NCBI GenBank assembly: GCA_021811105.1
Contig: JAJZPM010000018.1
Location: 1-54,849, forward strand
DNA: 54,849 nt
Reading direction: 5' to 3'
From: Nitrospirota bacterium
GTDB lineage: Bacteria > Nitrospirota > Thermodesulfovibrionia > Thermodesulfovibrionales > UBA6898
In this document: piece after piece, positions 26,152 to 34,572 of the stretch
Numbering within the stretch: the stretch's first letter is position 1
How the letters are laid out: each line of letters opens with the position of its first letter
Position numbers and translations under genes: made by a program
The notes under the pieces: model-generated
What the model saw: only the letters and a program-made list of their open reading frames with translations
Database searches by the model: none
What the model was told of the DNA's origin: nothing

Positions 26152-27399
26152 CTAATGCTCCAGGATCAAGTCTTTCGGAAGCCGTATCGTAAATGTCGAT
26201 CCCTTCCCCCCTGTTTCGACCTCGACCGTCCCGCCATGGGAAACGACTATCTTATGCACGATCGAGAGACCGAGACCCGTGCCCCTTTCCTTGGTCGTAA
26301 AGAAGGGAAGAAATATTTTTCCCCTGATACTTTCGGGGATACCGTGACCGCTGTCCGAGACCGAGATGACCAGATAATCTCCGACAGAGCCCGAGACGGT
26401 CACCTCTCCGCCATCCGGAATGGACTCCACCGCATTCTGAAGCAGGTTGGTGATCGACTGCCTCAGCAACACCTCATCAGCCCTGATCACAGGCAGCGCG
26501 TCCGTCCGCGCATTTATGGCTACATTCTCTCCGCATTCGGCCACTGCCGAAACGCAGCCGGCGATAAGCTCCCTGAGATCTACGGTTGTCGGCACAGGGT
26601 CCGTCTGCCTCGCAAAGGAAAGGAAATCGGTGATGATCCGGTCTATCACCGCCACTTCCTTGAATACCGCATCGACAGTCGGCAGCAGCTCCGCGTCGAC
26701 CTTCCTGGACAGAATTTTGGCATAACCCGATATCACCGCGAGCGGATTCCTGATTTCATGGGCAATGCCGGCGGACATCTCGCCAAGGGTCGACAGCCGC
26801 TCCCTGAGTTCCATCTGCGACTGAAAGGCCTTCAGTTCAGTGAGGTCGGTAAAAACGAAAATCTGTCCGATGACGTTCTTTGCACTGTCCTTCAGGGGAG
26901 ATATGTTCAGGCCGAGCCATATCCTCTTTCCATTGTTCGTAACGTAACCCACCTCGGCCCTCTCGATCGTCTGGCGTTTATCGAGAATTCCGGCAACCGG
27001 CTCGCCGAAGATCTCCACATGTCTCCTGCCGATACTCTCGGATTCCTTAAGATCAAGTATTCTTTCCGCGGCCTGGTTCATCTTCGTGATCTTCAGCTCC
27101 CGGTCGAGGCTCACCACCCCGCTCGGAACGCTTTGAAGAATGTCCTCGTTATAGATCTCGACAGACGATGCCCTGTCTTCCGCCCGACTCTTAAGCGCCT
27201 CGAGTTCCCGTTCCTTTTCCTTGAGTTTGGAGACGAGTTCATGGAAGGTATCGACGACGAACCCCACTTCGGTCATGGGTTTGTCCTCCGGCCGCTTCTT
27301 CTCCCTGCTGACGTTGGCGATTATCCTTGAAGCGAAAAAAACGATAAAAAGAAGAAAAACCAGCAGAAGCATCAGCACCATAACCGTGGCCTCGTTCAT
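26152..27399 (-). CDS. PAS sensor histidine kinase, membrane-anchored
   Basis: 415 residues: one N-terminal membrane helix (about 5-28) with no periplasmic sensor, a short coiled coil (about 55-80), a PAS domain (about 85-190), HisKA with acceptor H214 in A-H-E-I-R-N-P-L, and HATPase_c. The ATPase domain has N-box Q-N-A-V-E-S, D-S-G-H-G-I-P and G-T-G-L-G-L-S. The layout resembles NtrB/AtoS-like kinases that usually partner with sigma-54 activators, but no response regulator is adjacent, so it is an orphan here. GGGGAGG precedes the ATG. It follows pilD by 47 bases on the same strand. Confidence 0.93.
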   Translation of the reverse strand: MNEATVMVLMLLLVFLLFIVFFASRIIANVSREKKRPEDKPMTEVGFVVDTFHELVSKLKEKERELEALKSRAEDRASSVEIYNEDILQSVPSGVVSLDRELKITKMNQAAERILDLKESESIGRRHVEIFGEPVAGILDKRQTIERAEVGYVTNNGKRIWLGLNISPLKDSAKNVIGQIFVFTDLTELKAFQSQMELRERLSTLGEMSAGIAHEIRNPLAVISGYAKILSRKVDAELLPTVDAVFKEVAVIDRIITDFLSFARQTDPVPTTVDLRELIAGCVSAVAECGENVAINARTDALPVIRADEVLLRQSITNLLQNAVESIPDGGEVTVSGSVGDYLVISVSDSGHGIPESIRGKIFLPFFTTKERGTGLGLSIVHKIVVSHGGTVEVETGGKGSTFTIRLPKDLILEH

Positions 27400-27446
27400 A
27401 TCTGCCTCCCCCGACTACACATAAAAGTGCGCGAAGAATGTTTTAT

Positions 27447-28211
27447 TCAGTGCAGATACCATGCAAGAATCTCCTCACCGAAAAAGAGGGTAATGACCGC
27501 ACCCAGGGCGAGAAAAGGACCGAAAGGGATCTTCGTCTTCCTGCCCCTTCCCTTAAAAATCATGAGGAATATCCCCACGATCGATCCGGTGAGGCTTCCG
27601 AGAAAAGTAGTCAGCATCACAGTCTTCCATCCCATCAGGGCGCCCACCATCGCCATCATTTTAATATCTCCCCCTCCCATGCCTCCTCTGCTCAGCACCG
27701 CCACGAGATAGAAGAACCCGCCGCCCGAAAGCAGGCCGATAACTGAAGCCTCATACCCCAATGGCGTCGTCCTCATAAAAGGATCGGGCATCAGCAGTGA
27801 TCCGGCGACTATTCCTATCACGATGCCGGGCAATGTGATGCGGTCGGGAATGATCTGGAACTCGAGGTCGACAAAGGTGATTACGAGAAGGGAAGAACAG
27901 AACAGGGCGTACACCGCGGACTCCCACCCGAATCCGTATCTACAGAAGACGGCAACATAGAAAAAGGCGTTCAGCGCCTCCACAAATGGGTATTGAAGGG
28001 ATATCTTCGCCCCGCAATGCCTGCATCTGCCACCCAGGATCATATAACTGATAACAGGTATATTGTCCCATGCCCTTATCGGGTGATTGCAAGACGGGCA
28101 CCGAGACGACGGGAAAACGATCGAAATGTTCCTCGGGATCCTAAAAATGCAGACGTTCAGGAAAGACCCTATCACAAGACCGAAGACAGCAACGACAACC
28201 AAGAAGGACAT
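27447..28211 (-). CDS. pilD: Prepilin peptidase / N-methyltransferase
   Basis: Processes type IV prepilins or type II secretion pseudopilins. 254 residues, polytopic. The N-terminal C-P-x-C ... C-R-H-C cysteine pairs (R-C-P-S-C-N-H and G-R-C-R-H-C-G) mark the bacterial methyltransferase domain. Aspartates in V-D-L-E-F-Q-I-I-P-D and G-G-G-D-I-K-M-M are the A24 active site. No pilin or pilus genes are in the window. Starts one base after the small upstream gene. Confidence 0.95.
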   Translation of the reverse strand: MSFLVVVAVFGLVIGSFLNVCIFRIPRNISIVFPSSRCPSCNHPIRAWDNIPVISYMILGGRCRHCGAKISLQYPFVEALNAFFYVAVFCRYGFGWESAVYALFCSSLLVITFVDLEFQIIPDRITLPGIVIGIVAGSLLMPDPFMRTTPLGYEASVIGLLSGGGFFYLVAVLSRGGMGGGDIKMMAMVGALMGWKTVMLTTFLGSLTGSIVGIFLMIFKGRGRKTKIPFGPFLALGAVITLFFGEEILAWYLH

Positions 28212-28212
28212 G

Positions 28213-28527
28213 TCAGGTCACCACGCTGCTCATCTCCGAGGCCTTCTGTTTGAGCTCTTCCATCTCCCTCTCCAGCTTGACGAGCGCCTCGACCGACTCG
28301 AATATTGTTTTGTCCTTCAGAATATTTCTCTCCGGACTGCCCCTCAACTCATATACCCGCATCCCTATGTTCCTGAGCAGTTCCGCTTTCTTTTTCTCCA
28401 TCTCCGCGGAACGATAGAGCAGCCTTATCACGGCCACCTCGATCTTCAGCCTATCGGCAAAGACAGCGGCAAACCATTTTATCCGGGATATACCGTTCCC
28501 GAAACTCTCTCTTACTCTCTCGAACAC
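28213..28527 (-). CDS. Small unknown protein with predicted coiled coil
   Basis: About 104 residues from GTG 28527, which has GGGAGGAG just upstream; an in-frame start at 28590 would overlap recG by 49 bases and is less likely. The sequence is highly charged and helical, with heptad-like stretches at about 35-60 and 80-100 (E-A-L-V-K-L-E-R-E-M-E-E-L-K). No membrane segment, cysteine or recognisable domain. Tightly placed between recG (14 bases) and pilD (1 base). I do not recognise the family. Confidence 0.65.
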   Translation of the reverse strand: MFERVRESFGNGISRIKWFAAVFADRLKIEVAVIRLLYRSAEMEKKKAELLRNIGMRVYELRGSPERNILKDKTIFESVEALVKLEREMEELKQKASEMSSVVT

Positions 28528-28541
28528 ACGCTCCTCCCTTC

Positions 28542-30629
28542 TCAGCCGGCCCCGATAAAGCCGGTCCTGCCGTTCCAGAACGTTTCGCACATTTTCTTCA
28601 ACAGTGGGAAATCACAAAGACCCGGATTCGCGTCAATCATAGAGAAGGCTTCCTGCTTTGCCTTCTCGATCAACTGCAAATCCCTGATAAGATCAGCCAC
28701 CTTGAAGCCGGACATGCCCGACTGAAGAGTGCCCCAAAACTCTCCGGGACCGCGTATGGCAAGGTCTTCCTGCGCAATGCTGAAGCCGTCATTAGTATGG
28801 ACCATAACATCGAGTCTCCGTCCGGCGTCTTCACCCAAAGGCCCGTACGCAACGAGAAGACAGTAGGACCGGTCTCCGCCACGGCCCACCCTCCCCCTCA
28901 GCTGATGCAACTGGGCAAGACCGAACCTCTCTGCATGCACAACGATCATAACCGTCGCGTTCGGCACATCGACCCCTACCTCGACAACGGTGGTGCTCAC
29001 CAGGATATCGAGATCGCCCCGCCTAAACGCCGACATGACCTCTTCCCTGTCAGCCGCAGCCATCCTCCCGTGCAACAACCCGACCCTGAAACCGGGAAAG
29101 GTCCTCTCGAAGGCGCTCTTACCCTCGACAGCCGCCCTGAGGTCGATTTTCTCGGACTCCTCTATCACCGGATACACCACATATACCTGCCTGCCCTTTT
29201 TTATTTCCTCCTCAAGTATGCCATATATTTCTTTTTTTTGGTCGGGCATAAAGACCTTCGTAAGCACCGGCCTTCTTCCCGCTGGCATCTCGTCTATCAC
29301 CGAATAATCGAGATCTCCATAAAGCGTAAGCGCCAATGACCTCGGAATAGGTGTCGCTGTCATCACCAGAAGATCAGGATTGAGCCCCTTCTTTCTCAGG
29401 TTTCCCCTTTGGGTCACCCCAAATTTGTGCTGCTCGTCGATAACGACAAACGCGAGATTCCTGAAGACGACCGATTCCTGCATAAGGGCATGAGTCCCCA
29501 CTACGACAGGAATTTCCCCCGAAGCTATCCTGTCGAGCTGTCTGTCCCTAGGACCACCCGAAATGAGCGCGACCTTCACTCCGGATCCTTCAGCCATTTT
29601 GCAGATATTCCGGTAATGCTGCTCAGCCAGTATCTCGGTGGGCGCCATGAAGGCCGTCTGGAAGCCGCACTCTACCGCATCGAGCATCGCCGCGAAGGTG
29701 ACGACAGTCTTGCCGCAGCCCACATCTCCCTGCAGGAGCCGTGACATAGGGGCCGGCCGTCTCATATCCCTCAATATCTCCTGCAGCGCCCTTTTCTGGG
29801 CATTCGTCAGCTCGAAAGAAAGCCCCTCTTGCAGCCTCTTCCGCAGTCTTCCCTCGCACCGGAAAGAATACCCGCTCTGCCCTCTGCCCTTCCGGAAAGC
29901 GGCCATGCCGAGTGCGAACACAAAGAGTTCCTCGAAGGCAAGCCTTTTATGATAAATGCTTTTGCCCTCGTTCCAGTCCCCAATATCGCATTCTTCAGGA
30001 AAATGGAGCGCTTTAATCGTCTCGCAGAGAGGGGGAAGGCCATGTCGTTCGATGATCTCCGGCGGCAGCGGCTCCGCAAGCCCGCCCGCATACTGCTCCA
30101 CAATCCCGAACATGATCTTCCTGAGCTGCTTCTGGCTGATTCCCTCCGTGAGACGGTAGAGCGGTACTACCCTGTTGGTGTGAATTAAAAAATCGGCATC
30201 TTCAGAGACCGTTTCGTACTCAGGGCCGTCCATTACGAAGCCCGCACCGAAATAAGGGTCTCTTTTCGCCTCACCGCAAAGAAGAACATCCTGCCCGGCC
30301 TTCAGGTTTCTCTGCATAAAGGATTGATTGAACCATCTCCCCTTGATAGTCCCCGTCCCATCGTTCGCAAGGACCTCGAATATCCGCAATCTCCTGCCTC
30401 GCGCCGCAACCGGGCCGCAGGAGATGATCCGGCCCCTGACGGTCTCGGCACATCCTTCCCGGATGTCCGAGATCGCGCGTATCAATGATCTGTCTTCATA
30501 CCGCCGGGGGAGATAATAGAGGGCGTCTCTGACCGTCCTGACGCCGATTCTGCCGAAGAGAGCGGCCCTCCGGGGGCCTATGCCCTTTATACGTTGTACC
30601 GGTAAGTCTGCGAGGCTGCTATCCATCAA
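28542..30629 (-). CDS. recG: ATP-dependent DNA helicase RecG
   Basis: Remodels stalled replication forks and D-loops. 695 residues: N-terminal wedge/OB region (about 10-200), including the helix-hairpin-helix-like I-K-G-I-G-P-R-R-A. Helicase core with Walker A L-L-Q-G-D-V-G-C-G-K-T (Cys where Ser is common), Walker B-like D-E-Q-H-K-F-G-V, T-A-T-P-I-P-R motif III, and Q-L-R-G-R-V-G-R-G motif VI. The 5' end overlaps the nusA 3' end by 11 bases, so it belongs to the rimP-nusA transcript. Confidence 0.97.
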   Translation of the reverse strand: MMDSSLADLPVQRIKGIGPRRAALFGRIGVRTVRDALYYLPRRYEDRSLIRAISDIREGCAETVRGRIISCGPVAARGRRLRIFEVLANDGTGTIKGRWFNQSFMQRNLKAGQDVLLCGEAKRDPYFGAGFVMDGPEYETVSEDADFLIHTNRVVPLYRLTEGISQKQLRKIMFGIVEQYAGGLAEPLPPEIIERHGLPPLCETIKALHFPEECDIGDWNEGKSIYHKRLAFEELFVFALGMAAFRKGRGQSGYSFRCEGRLRKRLQEGLSFELTNAQKRALQEILRDMRRPAPMSRLLQGDVGCGKTVVTFAAMLDAVECGFQTAFMAPTEILAEQHYRNICKMAEGSGVKVALISGGPRDRQLDRIASGEIPVVVGTHALMQESVVFRNLAFVVIDEQHKFGVTQRGNLRKKGLNPDLLVMTATPIPRSLALTLYGDLDYSVIDEMPAGRRPVLTKVFMPDQKKEIYGILEEEIKKGRQVYVVYPVIEESEKIDLRAAVEGKSAFERTFPGFRVGLLHGRMAAADREEVMSAFRRGDLDILVSTTVVEVGVDVPNATVMIVVHAERFGLAQLHQLRGRVGRGGDRSYCLLVAYGPLGEDAGRRLDVMVHTNDGFSIAQEDLAIRGPGEFWGTLQSGMSGFKVADLIRDLQLIEKAKQEAFSMIDANPGLCDFPLLKKMCETFWNGRTGFIGAG

Positions 30630-31740
30630 CGGACGGCGGATCTTTTTTCTGACTTTCCTTCCTGAGCGTATCTTCGAGCGTCTTGTCCGTCTCTTCCATC
30701 CGAATCTTCGAATATTCCGTATCGCTGATGATGTCGATGTCCCAGCCGGTCAGTTTCATCGCCAGCCTCACGTTCTGGCCCTTCTTTCCTATGGCGAGGG
30801 AAAGCTGCTGGTCGTTCACCACTACCATTGCGGTCTTGCCTTCTTCATTGATCCCTATCTTGTCTATAACCGCCGGACTCAGCGCCCTTGCAATCAGCAT
30901 CCTCGGATCGTCCGCCCACGGGATAATGTCGATCCTCTCTCCCCGCAGCTCCCGCACAATGGCCTGAACGCGCGTTCCTTTCATGCCGACACACGAACCG
31001 ACGGGATCGACGGCGCTGTTTTTCGAATAGACGGCTATCTTCGTGCGTTCACCGGGCTCCCTGACGATATTCCTTATCTGGACAAGCCCTTCATTGATCT
31101 CCGGCACTTCCATTTTAAACAGCCCCGCAACAAACTCGGGCGATGTCCGGGAAACGATGATCGCCGGGCCTTTTGTCGTAATCCTGACGTCCTCGATGAT
31201 CGCCTTGACCGTGTCGCCCCGTTTCAGATTTTCGTTCGGCAGGGTATCCTTTACGGGAAGGACGGCCTCGGTCTTCCCGAGGTTTATATAGTAAATACCT
31301 TTTTCCTTCCTCATCACGGCGCCCGTGATAATCTGGCCCGCCTTGTCCTTGAACTCGTTGAAAATAACGTCTCTTTCCGCCTCCCTGACCCGCTGGAAAA
31401 TGACCTGTTTAGCGGTCTGGGCTGCGATCCGGCCGAGGTCCTGCAGATCGAGGGGGAGATCAACCGTATCGCCTTCGCCCTTCAAAGGGTCGACCTTCCC
31501 AGCATCGGCCAAAGAGATCTCTTCATCGGGGTTCGTTACTTTCTGAACTACCGTCTTCGTTTCGAATACCGTGATATTGCACTTTTGCCGGTCCATCACC
31601 AGATTGATGTTCGTCCTTCCGCCATACTTCTTGCGCATGGCGGAAAGGAGAGCGGATTCGAGGGCCTCGATCAGGATGTCCCGCGATATGCCCTTTTCCC
31701 TGCTTATCTGGTCCACGACATTGCACAGTTCTTTCGTCAT
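30619..31740 (-). CDS. nusA: Transcription termination/antitermination factor NusA
   Basis: RNA-polymerase-binding elongation factor. 373 residues: N-terminal polymerase-binding domain (about 1-125), S1 domain (about 130-200), KH1 and KH2 (about 225-345, with the A-I-G-K-K-G-Q-N-V-R-L-A signature). It lacks the C-terminal acidic repeats of E. coli NusA, as in most bacteria. ATG overlaps the rimP stop (ATGA). The usual downstream partners (ylxR, infB, rbfA) are absent and replaced by recG. Confidence 0.97.
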   Translation of the reverse strand: MTKELCNVVDQISREKGISRDILIEALESALLSAMRKKYGGRTNINLVMDRQKCNITVFETKTVVQKVTNPDEEISLADAGKVDPLKGEGDTVDLPLDLQDLGRIAAQTAKQVIFQRVREAERDVIFNEFKDKAGQIITGAVMRKEKGIYYINLGKTEAVLPVKDTLPNENLKRGDTVKAIIEDVRITTKGPAIIVSRTSPEFVAGLFKMEVPEINEGLVQIRNIVREPGERTKIAVYSKNSAVDPVGSCVGMKGTRVQAIVRELRGERIDIIPWADDPRMLIARALSPAVIDKIGINEEGKTAMVVVNDQQLSLAIGKKGQNVRLAMKLTGWDIDIISDTEYSKIRMEETDKTLEDTLRKESQKKDPPSVDG

Positions 31741-32198
31741 GGCAACTCGATCTCCAGCCGCGCTTTAGCTATCTGTTCAACCGGTATTGTCATCTTCGTA
31801 TTATTCTTCATCGTCAAAATAATCGTAGTATCCCTTACTTCCGTAATTCTGCCTACAAAAAAATTCTGTTTGTCGATGCTCTCACGCGTAATTATCCGCG
31901 CAAGTTTGCCCACACTCGCCTCGAAGTCCTTCAGCCTTTTCAGCGGCCTGTCGAGGCCGGGAGATGAAACCTCAAGCACATAGGGGCTCTTTATCGGGTC
32001 TTCAACGTCCAGCACCGCTGACATCGCCCTGCTTACCCTTTCGCAGTCCTCCAGGGTGACACCACCACTTTTCTCTATGAATATCCTCAACGTCGGTCTT
32101 CTCATGTTTCCGGCAATTTCCATGTCCACAACCACAACGCCGTACTCGCCGGCCACCGATTCAGCCAGAGCAGTTATTTTACCCTTAATGTCTTCCAT
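31737..32198 (-). CDS. rimP: Ribosome maturation factor RimP
   Basis: Assembly factor for the 30S subunit. About 153 residues from ATG 32198. N-terminal alpha/beta domain with V-V-V-V-D-M-E-I, central Y-V-L-E-V-S-S-P-G-L-D-R-P-L signature, C-terminal SH3-like barrel. An in-frame GTG at 32240 would place the start before a terminator-like hairpin and gives no better ribosome site. The chosen ATG has no Shine-Dalgarno and follows the hairpin's T-rich tract. Translationally coupled to nusA. Confidence 0.94.
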   Translation of the reverse strand: MEDIKGKITALAESVAGEYGVVVVDMEIAGNMRRPTLRIFIEKSGGVTLEDCERVSRAMSAVLDVEDPIKSPYVLEVSSPGLDRPLKRLKDFEASVGKLARIITRESIDKQNFFVGRITEVRDTTIILTMKNNTKMTIPVEQIAKARLEIELP

Positions 32199-32200
32199 AT

Positions 32201-32230
32201 AAAACAAAAGAGTGGGATTGCCCACTCTTT
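32201..32230 (-). terminator. Terminator/attenuator hairpin immediately upstream of rimP
   Basis: A perfect 10-bp stem (32207-32216 with 32221-32230, AAAGAGTGGG/CCCACTCTTT) and a 4-base loop. On the minus strand it is followed by TTTTGTTTT-like sequence (the stem's own last T residues plus the tract to 32201). The rimP ATG lies 3 bases past that tract. It could end the deacylase transcript or attenuate the rimP-nusA-recG operon. Confidence 0.7.
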
Positions 32231-32283
32231 CTCGTTCCACTGCCAGAATGAATGTCTTATTCTACCGCATCAATGCCAAAAAA

Positions 32284-33879
32284 TCAATTGCTACTTCGCC
32301 TGAGCACCCTGCCCCCGCATCTGCCGGAGACTTCCCCCTCCCATAGGGCGGCGCTGCCGTTCACCAGTACATAGGCTATCCCCGCCGGTTTCTGAAAAGG
32401 GTCCTCGAAGGTGGCCTTGTCCCCGATCGCCTCCGGATCGAAAACCACAATATCCGCAAAGTTTCCCGCCTTCAGCATCCCACGGCGGGAAAGTCCGAAT
32501 GTCCGTGCAGCAAGCGCGGTAGCCTTATGCACTGCCACGGTAAGGGAAAGCAGCCTCTCCTCACGGACATATTTACCCATCAGCCTTGGGAAGGTGCCGA
32601 AGCCCCTCGGATGCGGCTTGCCCTGCTTCGTAGGACCTTCAAAACACCTGGCGGAACTGTCCGTGCCTATCATGCAAAACGGCAAGGCAAGAAATTTTCT
32701 CAGGTTTTCCTCGGTCATCGAAAGGAATATCCCGCCGACTCGCAATCTTTCATCGATCAATATGTCAAACAGCGTCTCGACCTCGTCTGTTCCCCCGGCC
32801 TTGCTTATTTCTGCTATGGTCTTTCCCTCCATCCACCTGTTTTTTTCGAGGACCACGGAAGAGACCATCACCTTTTCCCAGTATCCGGGCGACTGCGACT
32901 GCTCCCTGATTTCTGCCGTGATCTTGCTGCGTTCCTCACTGTTGCTGATCCTCCTCAGCTCCTCTTCATTACCGCCCTCGTAAGTCCAGGAAGGCAGAAG
33001 CGAATCGAGATCAGTGCTCGATGCAACATAAGGATAACGGTCACAGGTGACTCTCACCCCCGAACGGGCAGCCCCTTCAAGGAGAGAAATAACTCGGTCA
33101 ACCTTGCCCCAATTCCTTTCTCCTGCAGTCTTGAGATGGGACACATGGACTTTCACTCCTGCTTCCCGCCCGATGCGCAGGACTTCCTCGACCGCTTCCA
33201 CGAGCATGTTCCCCTCACTCCGCATATGGCTTGCATAAATAAGATCGGCCCCACGGAGCCTCTTCGCCAGACGGACGAGTTCTTCCGTCTCCGAATACAC
33301 ACCGGGAGGATATATCAAACCGGTGGAAAACCCTATCGCGCCCTGTTCCAGGGCCTCATCAAGCAGGCCGGACATCCGCACCGTTTCCTCAGGAGATGGT
33401 TCTTTATTGTCGTATCCGACCACGCACCCACGGATATTGCCATGCCCCACAAGAAAAGCGGTGTTTATCGCGATTTCGCGTCTTTCCAAAATTGAGAAGT
33501 ACTCGCCTAGCGTCGACCATCGCTCCCTGATCCCGAGTTCTCGCAGGTCTTCTTCGCGTCTTTCGTATACCTGATTATAAAGCGGGGCGGCAGACATGCC
33601 GCAGTTGCCGTTAATCTCGGTCGTAATTCCCTGACAGAGCTTGCCTTCTGCCCGTGGATCAGCCACAATCGTAAAATCCGAATGTGCATGTGTATCGATG
33701 AACCCGGGACAGACAGCCATCCCCCTGGCATCAATCACGGTTTTAGCGCATTTGCCAACACACCTGCCGATATGCGCAATCTTCCCGTCCGCAATGCCGA
33801 TATCCGAGACAAGGGGGCCGGACAAACCTCCGTCGTAAACCAGTCCGCCTTTAATTACAATGTCAAAATCGCCTTTCAT
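32284..33879 (-). CDS. N-acyl-D-amino-acid deacylase (D-aminoacylase family)
   Basis: Amidohydrolase-superfamily enzyme hydrolysing N-acyl-D-amino acids or related amides. 531 residues. Metal motif H-A-H-S-D (about 63-67) after P-G-F-I-D-T, C-G-M-S-A-A-P (with the bridging Cys ligand typical of D-aminoacylases), S-T-G-L-I-Y-P-P-G, H-V-S-H-L-K, and I-G-T-D-S-S-A near the C-terminus. The C-terminal G-N-F-A-D-I-V-V-F-D-P belongs to the beta-sandwich. Substrate specificity (aspartate, glutamate or general) cannot be read from sequence. Between ecfT-like and rimP genes on the same strand. Confidence 0.9.
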   Translation of the reverse strand: MKGDFDIVIKGGLVYDGGLSGPLVSDIGIADGKIAHIGRCVGKCAKTVIDARGMAVCPGFIDTHAHSDFTIVADPRAEGKLCQGITTEINGNCGMSAAPLYNQVYERREEDLRELGIRERWSTLGEYFSILERREIAINTAFLVGHGNIRGCVVGYDNKEPSPEETVRMSGLLDEALEQGAIGFSTGLIYPPGVYSETEELVRLAKRLRGADLIYASHMRSEGNMLVEAVEEVLRIGREAGVKVHVSHLKTAGERNWGKVDRVISLLEGAARSGVRVTCDRYPYVASSTDLDSLLPSWTYEGGNEEELRRISNSEERSKITAEIREQSQSPGYWEKVMVSSVVLEKNRWMEGKTIAEISKAGGTDEVETLFDILIDERLRVGGIFLSMTEENLRKFLALPFCMIGTDSSARCFEGPTKQGKPHPRGFGTFPRLMGKYVREERLLSLTVAVHKATALAARTFGLSRRGMLKAGNFADIVVFDPEAIGDKATFEDPFQKPAGIAYVLVNGSAALWEGEVSGRCGGRVLRRSSN

Positions 33880-33909
33880 ATCGGAAGATCGACGTTCCGG
33901 AGAACTGCC

Positions 33910-34572
33910 CTATCCCTTCTCATGAGAAGGACCACCAGCAGGATCGCCACCCTCAAAAAAAGACTCCGGAGACTGCAGGCTCTGCACAAACAGAGGCATC
34001 AGGAACACCGATATCACCTTCGCCCTTCCCCAAAATCCCCGCGCATCGGCATTCCCTGCGTTTTTCTGGTATGCCTCCGACGCCATATCCTTCAATACCG
34101 GAAAGCATTTCACGGTCAGCCCCATTATGTGAAAAAAATCCTTTACCGGAATCCCGATCCTTTCAAAAGGACCAAACAGCCTTCCCAGTACCGCAACCAT
34201 GTCTTCCGTTTTCGCCGACGCCATCAGGATCTTTGCCCCCCCTATCATCAGTCCGATCCTGACCGTCCTGAAGGCCGCGATATGCAGTCCCTCGTCGGTC
34301 ACCGTGAATAACCCCGCCGGCAGGAGCACCTTCCCGTGCCGGCCAAGAACATTGCCGATGAACGTAAAAAAAAGGAAAAGACTTATGGGAAGCCATCCTG
34401 CCTTCAGGCTCTTTAAGGGGAGCTTCACAAGGCAGATGCACAATATCCCGAGAAGGAACAGGTATCCCGTCATGTCCCTTATCACAAAGAGAGATGCCAG
34501 AAAAAGGACATAGATGATTATTTTCAGCTCGGGACTAATTTTCGTGGTCAAGCGCTTTCCTGACATGGGCAA
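33910..34572 (-). CDS. EcfT-like energy-coupling factor transmembrane protein
   Basis: 220 residues with about four to five hydrophobic helices (first about 14-50). The C-terminal cytoplasmic region carries an A-R-G-F-W-G-R motif, reminiscent of the A-R-G coupling motifs with which EcfT/CbiQ proteins contact their ATPases. No EcfA ATPase or S-component gene is adjacent, so it is either a shared module or a diverged homologue with another job. ATG 34572 lies 38 bases inside the amidase 3' end; an alternative ATG is at 34566. Confidence 0.7.
   Translation of the reverse strand: MPMSGKRLTTKISPELKIIIYVLFLASLFVIRDMTGYLFLLGILCICLVKLPLKSLKAGWLPISLFLFFTFIGNVLGRHGKVLLPAGLFTVTDEGLHIAAFRTVRIGLMIGGAKILMASAKTEDMVAVLGRLFGPFERIGIPVKDFFHIMGLTVKCFPVLKDMASEAYQKNAGNADARGFWGRAKVISVFLMPLFVQSLQSPESFFEGGDPAGGPSHEKG

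Noticed and set aside
30580-31983. 467-codon plus-strand open frame opposite nusA
   Set aside because: Antisense to nusA and rimP; composition typical of a complementary-strand shadow.
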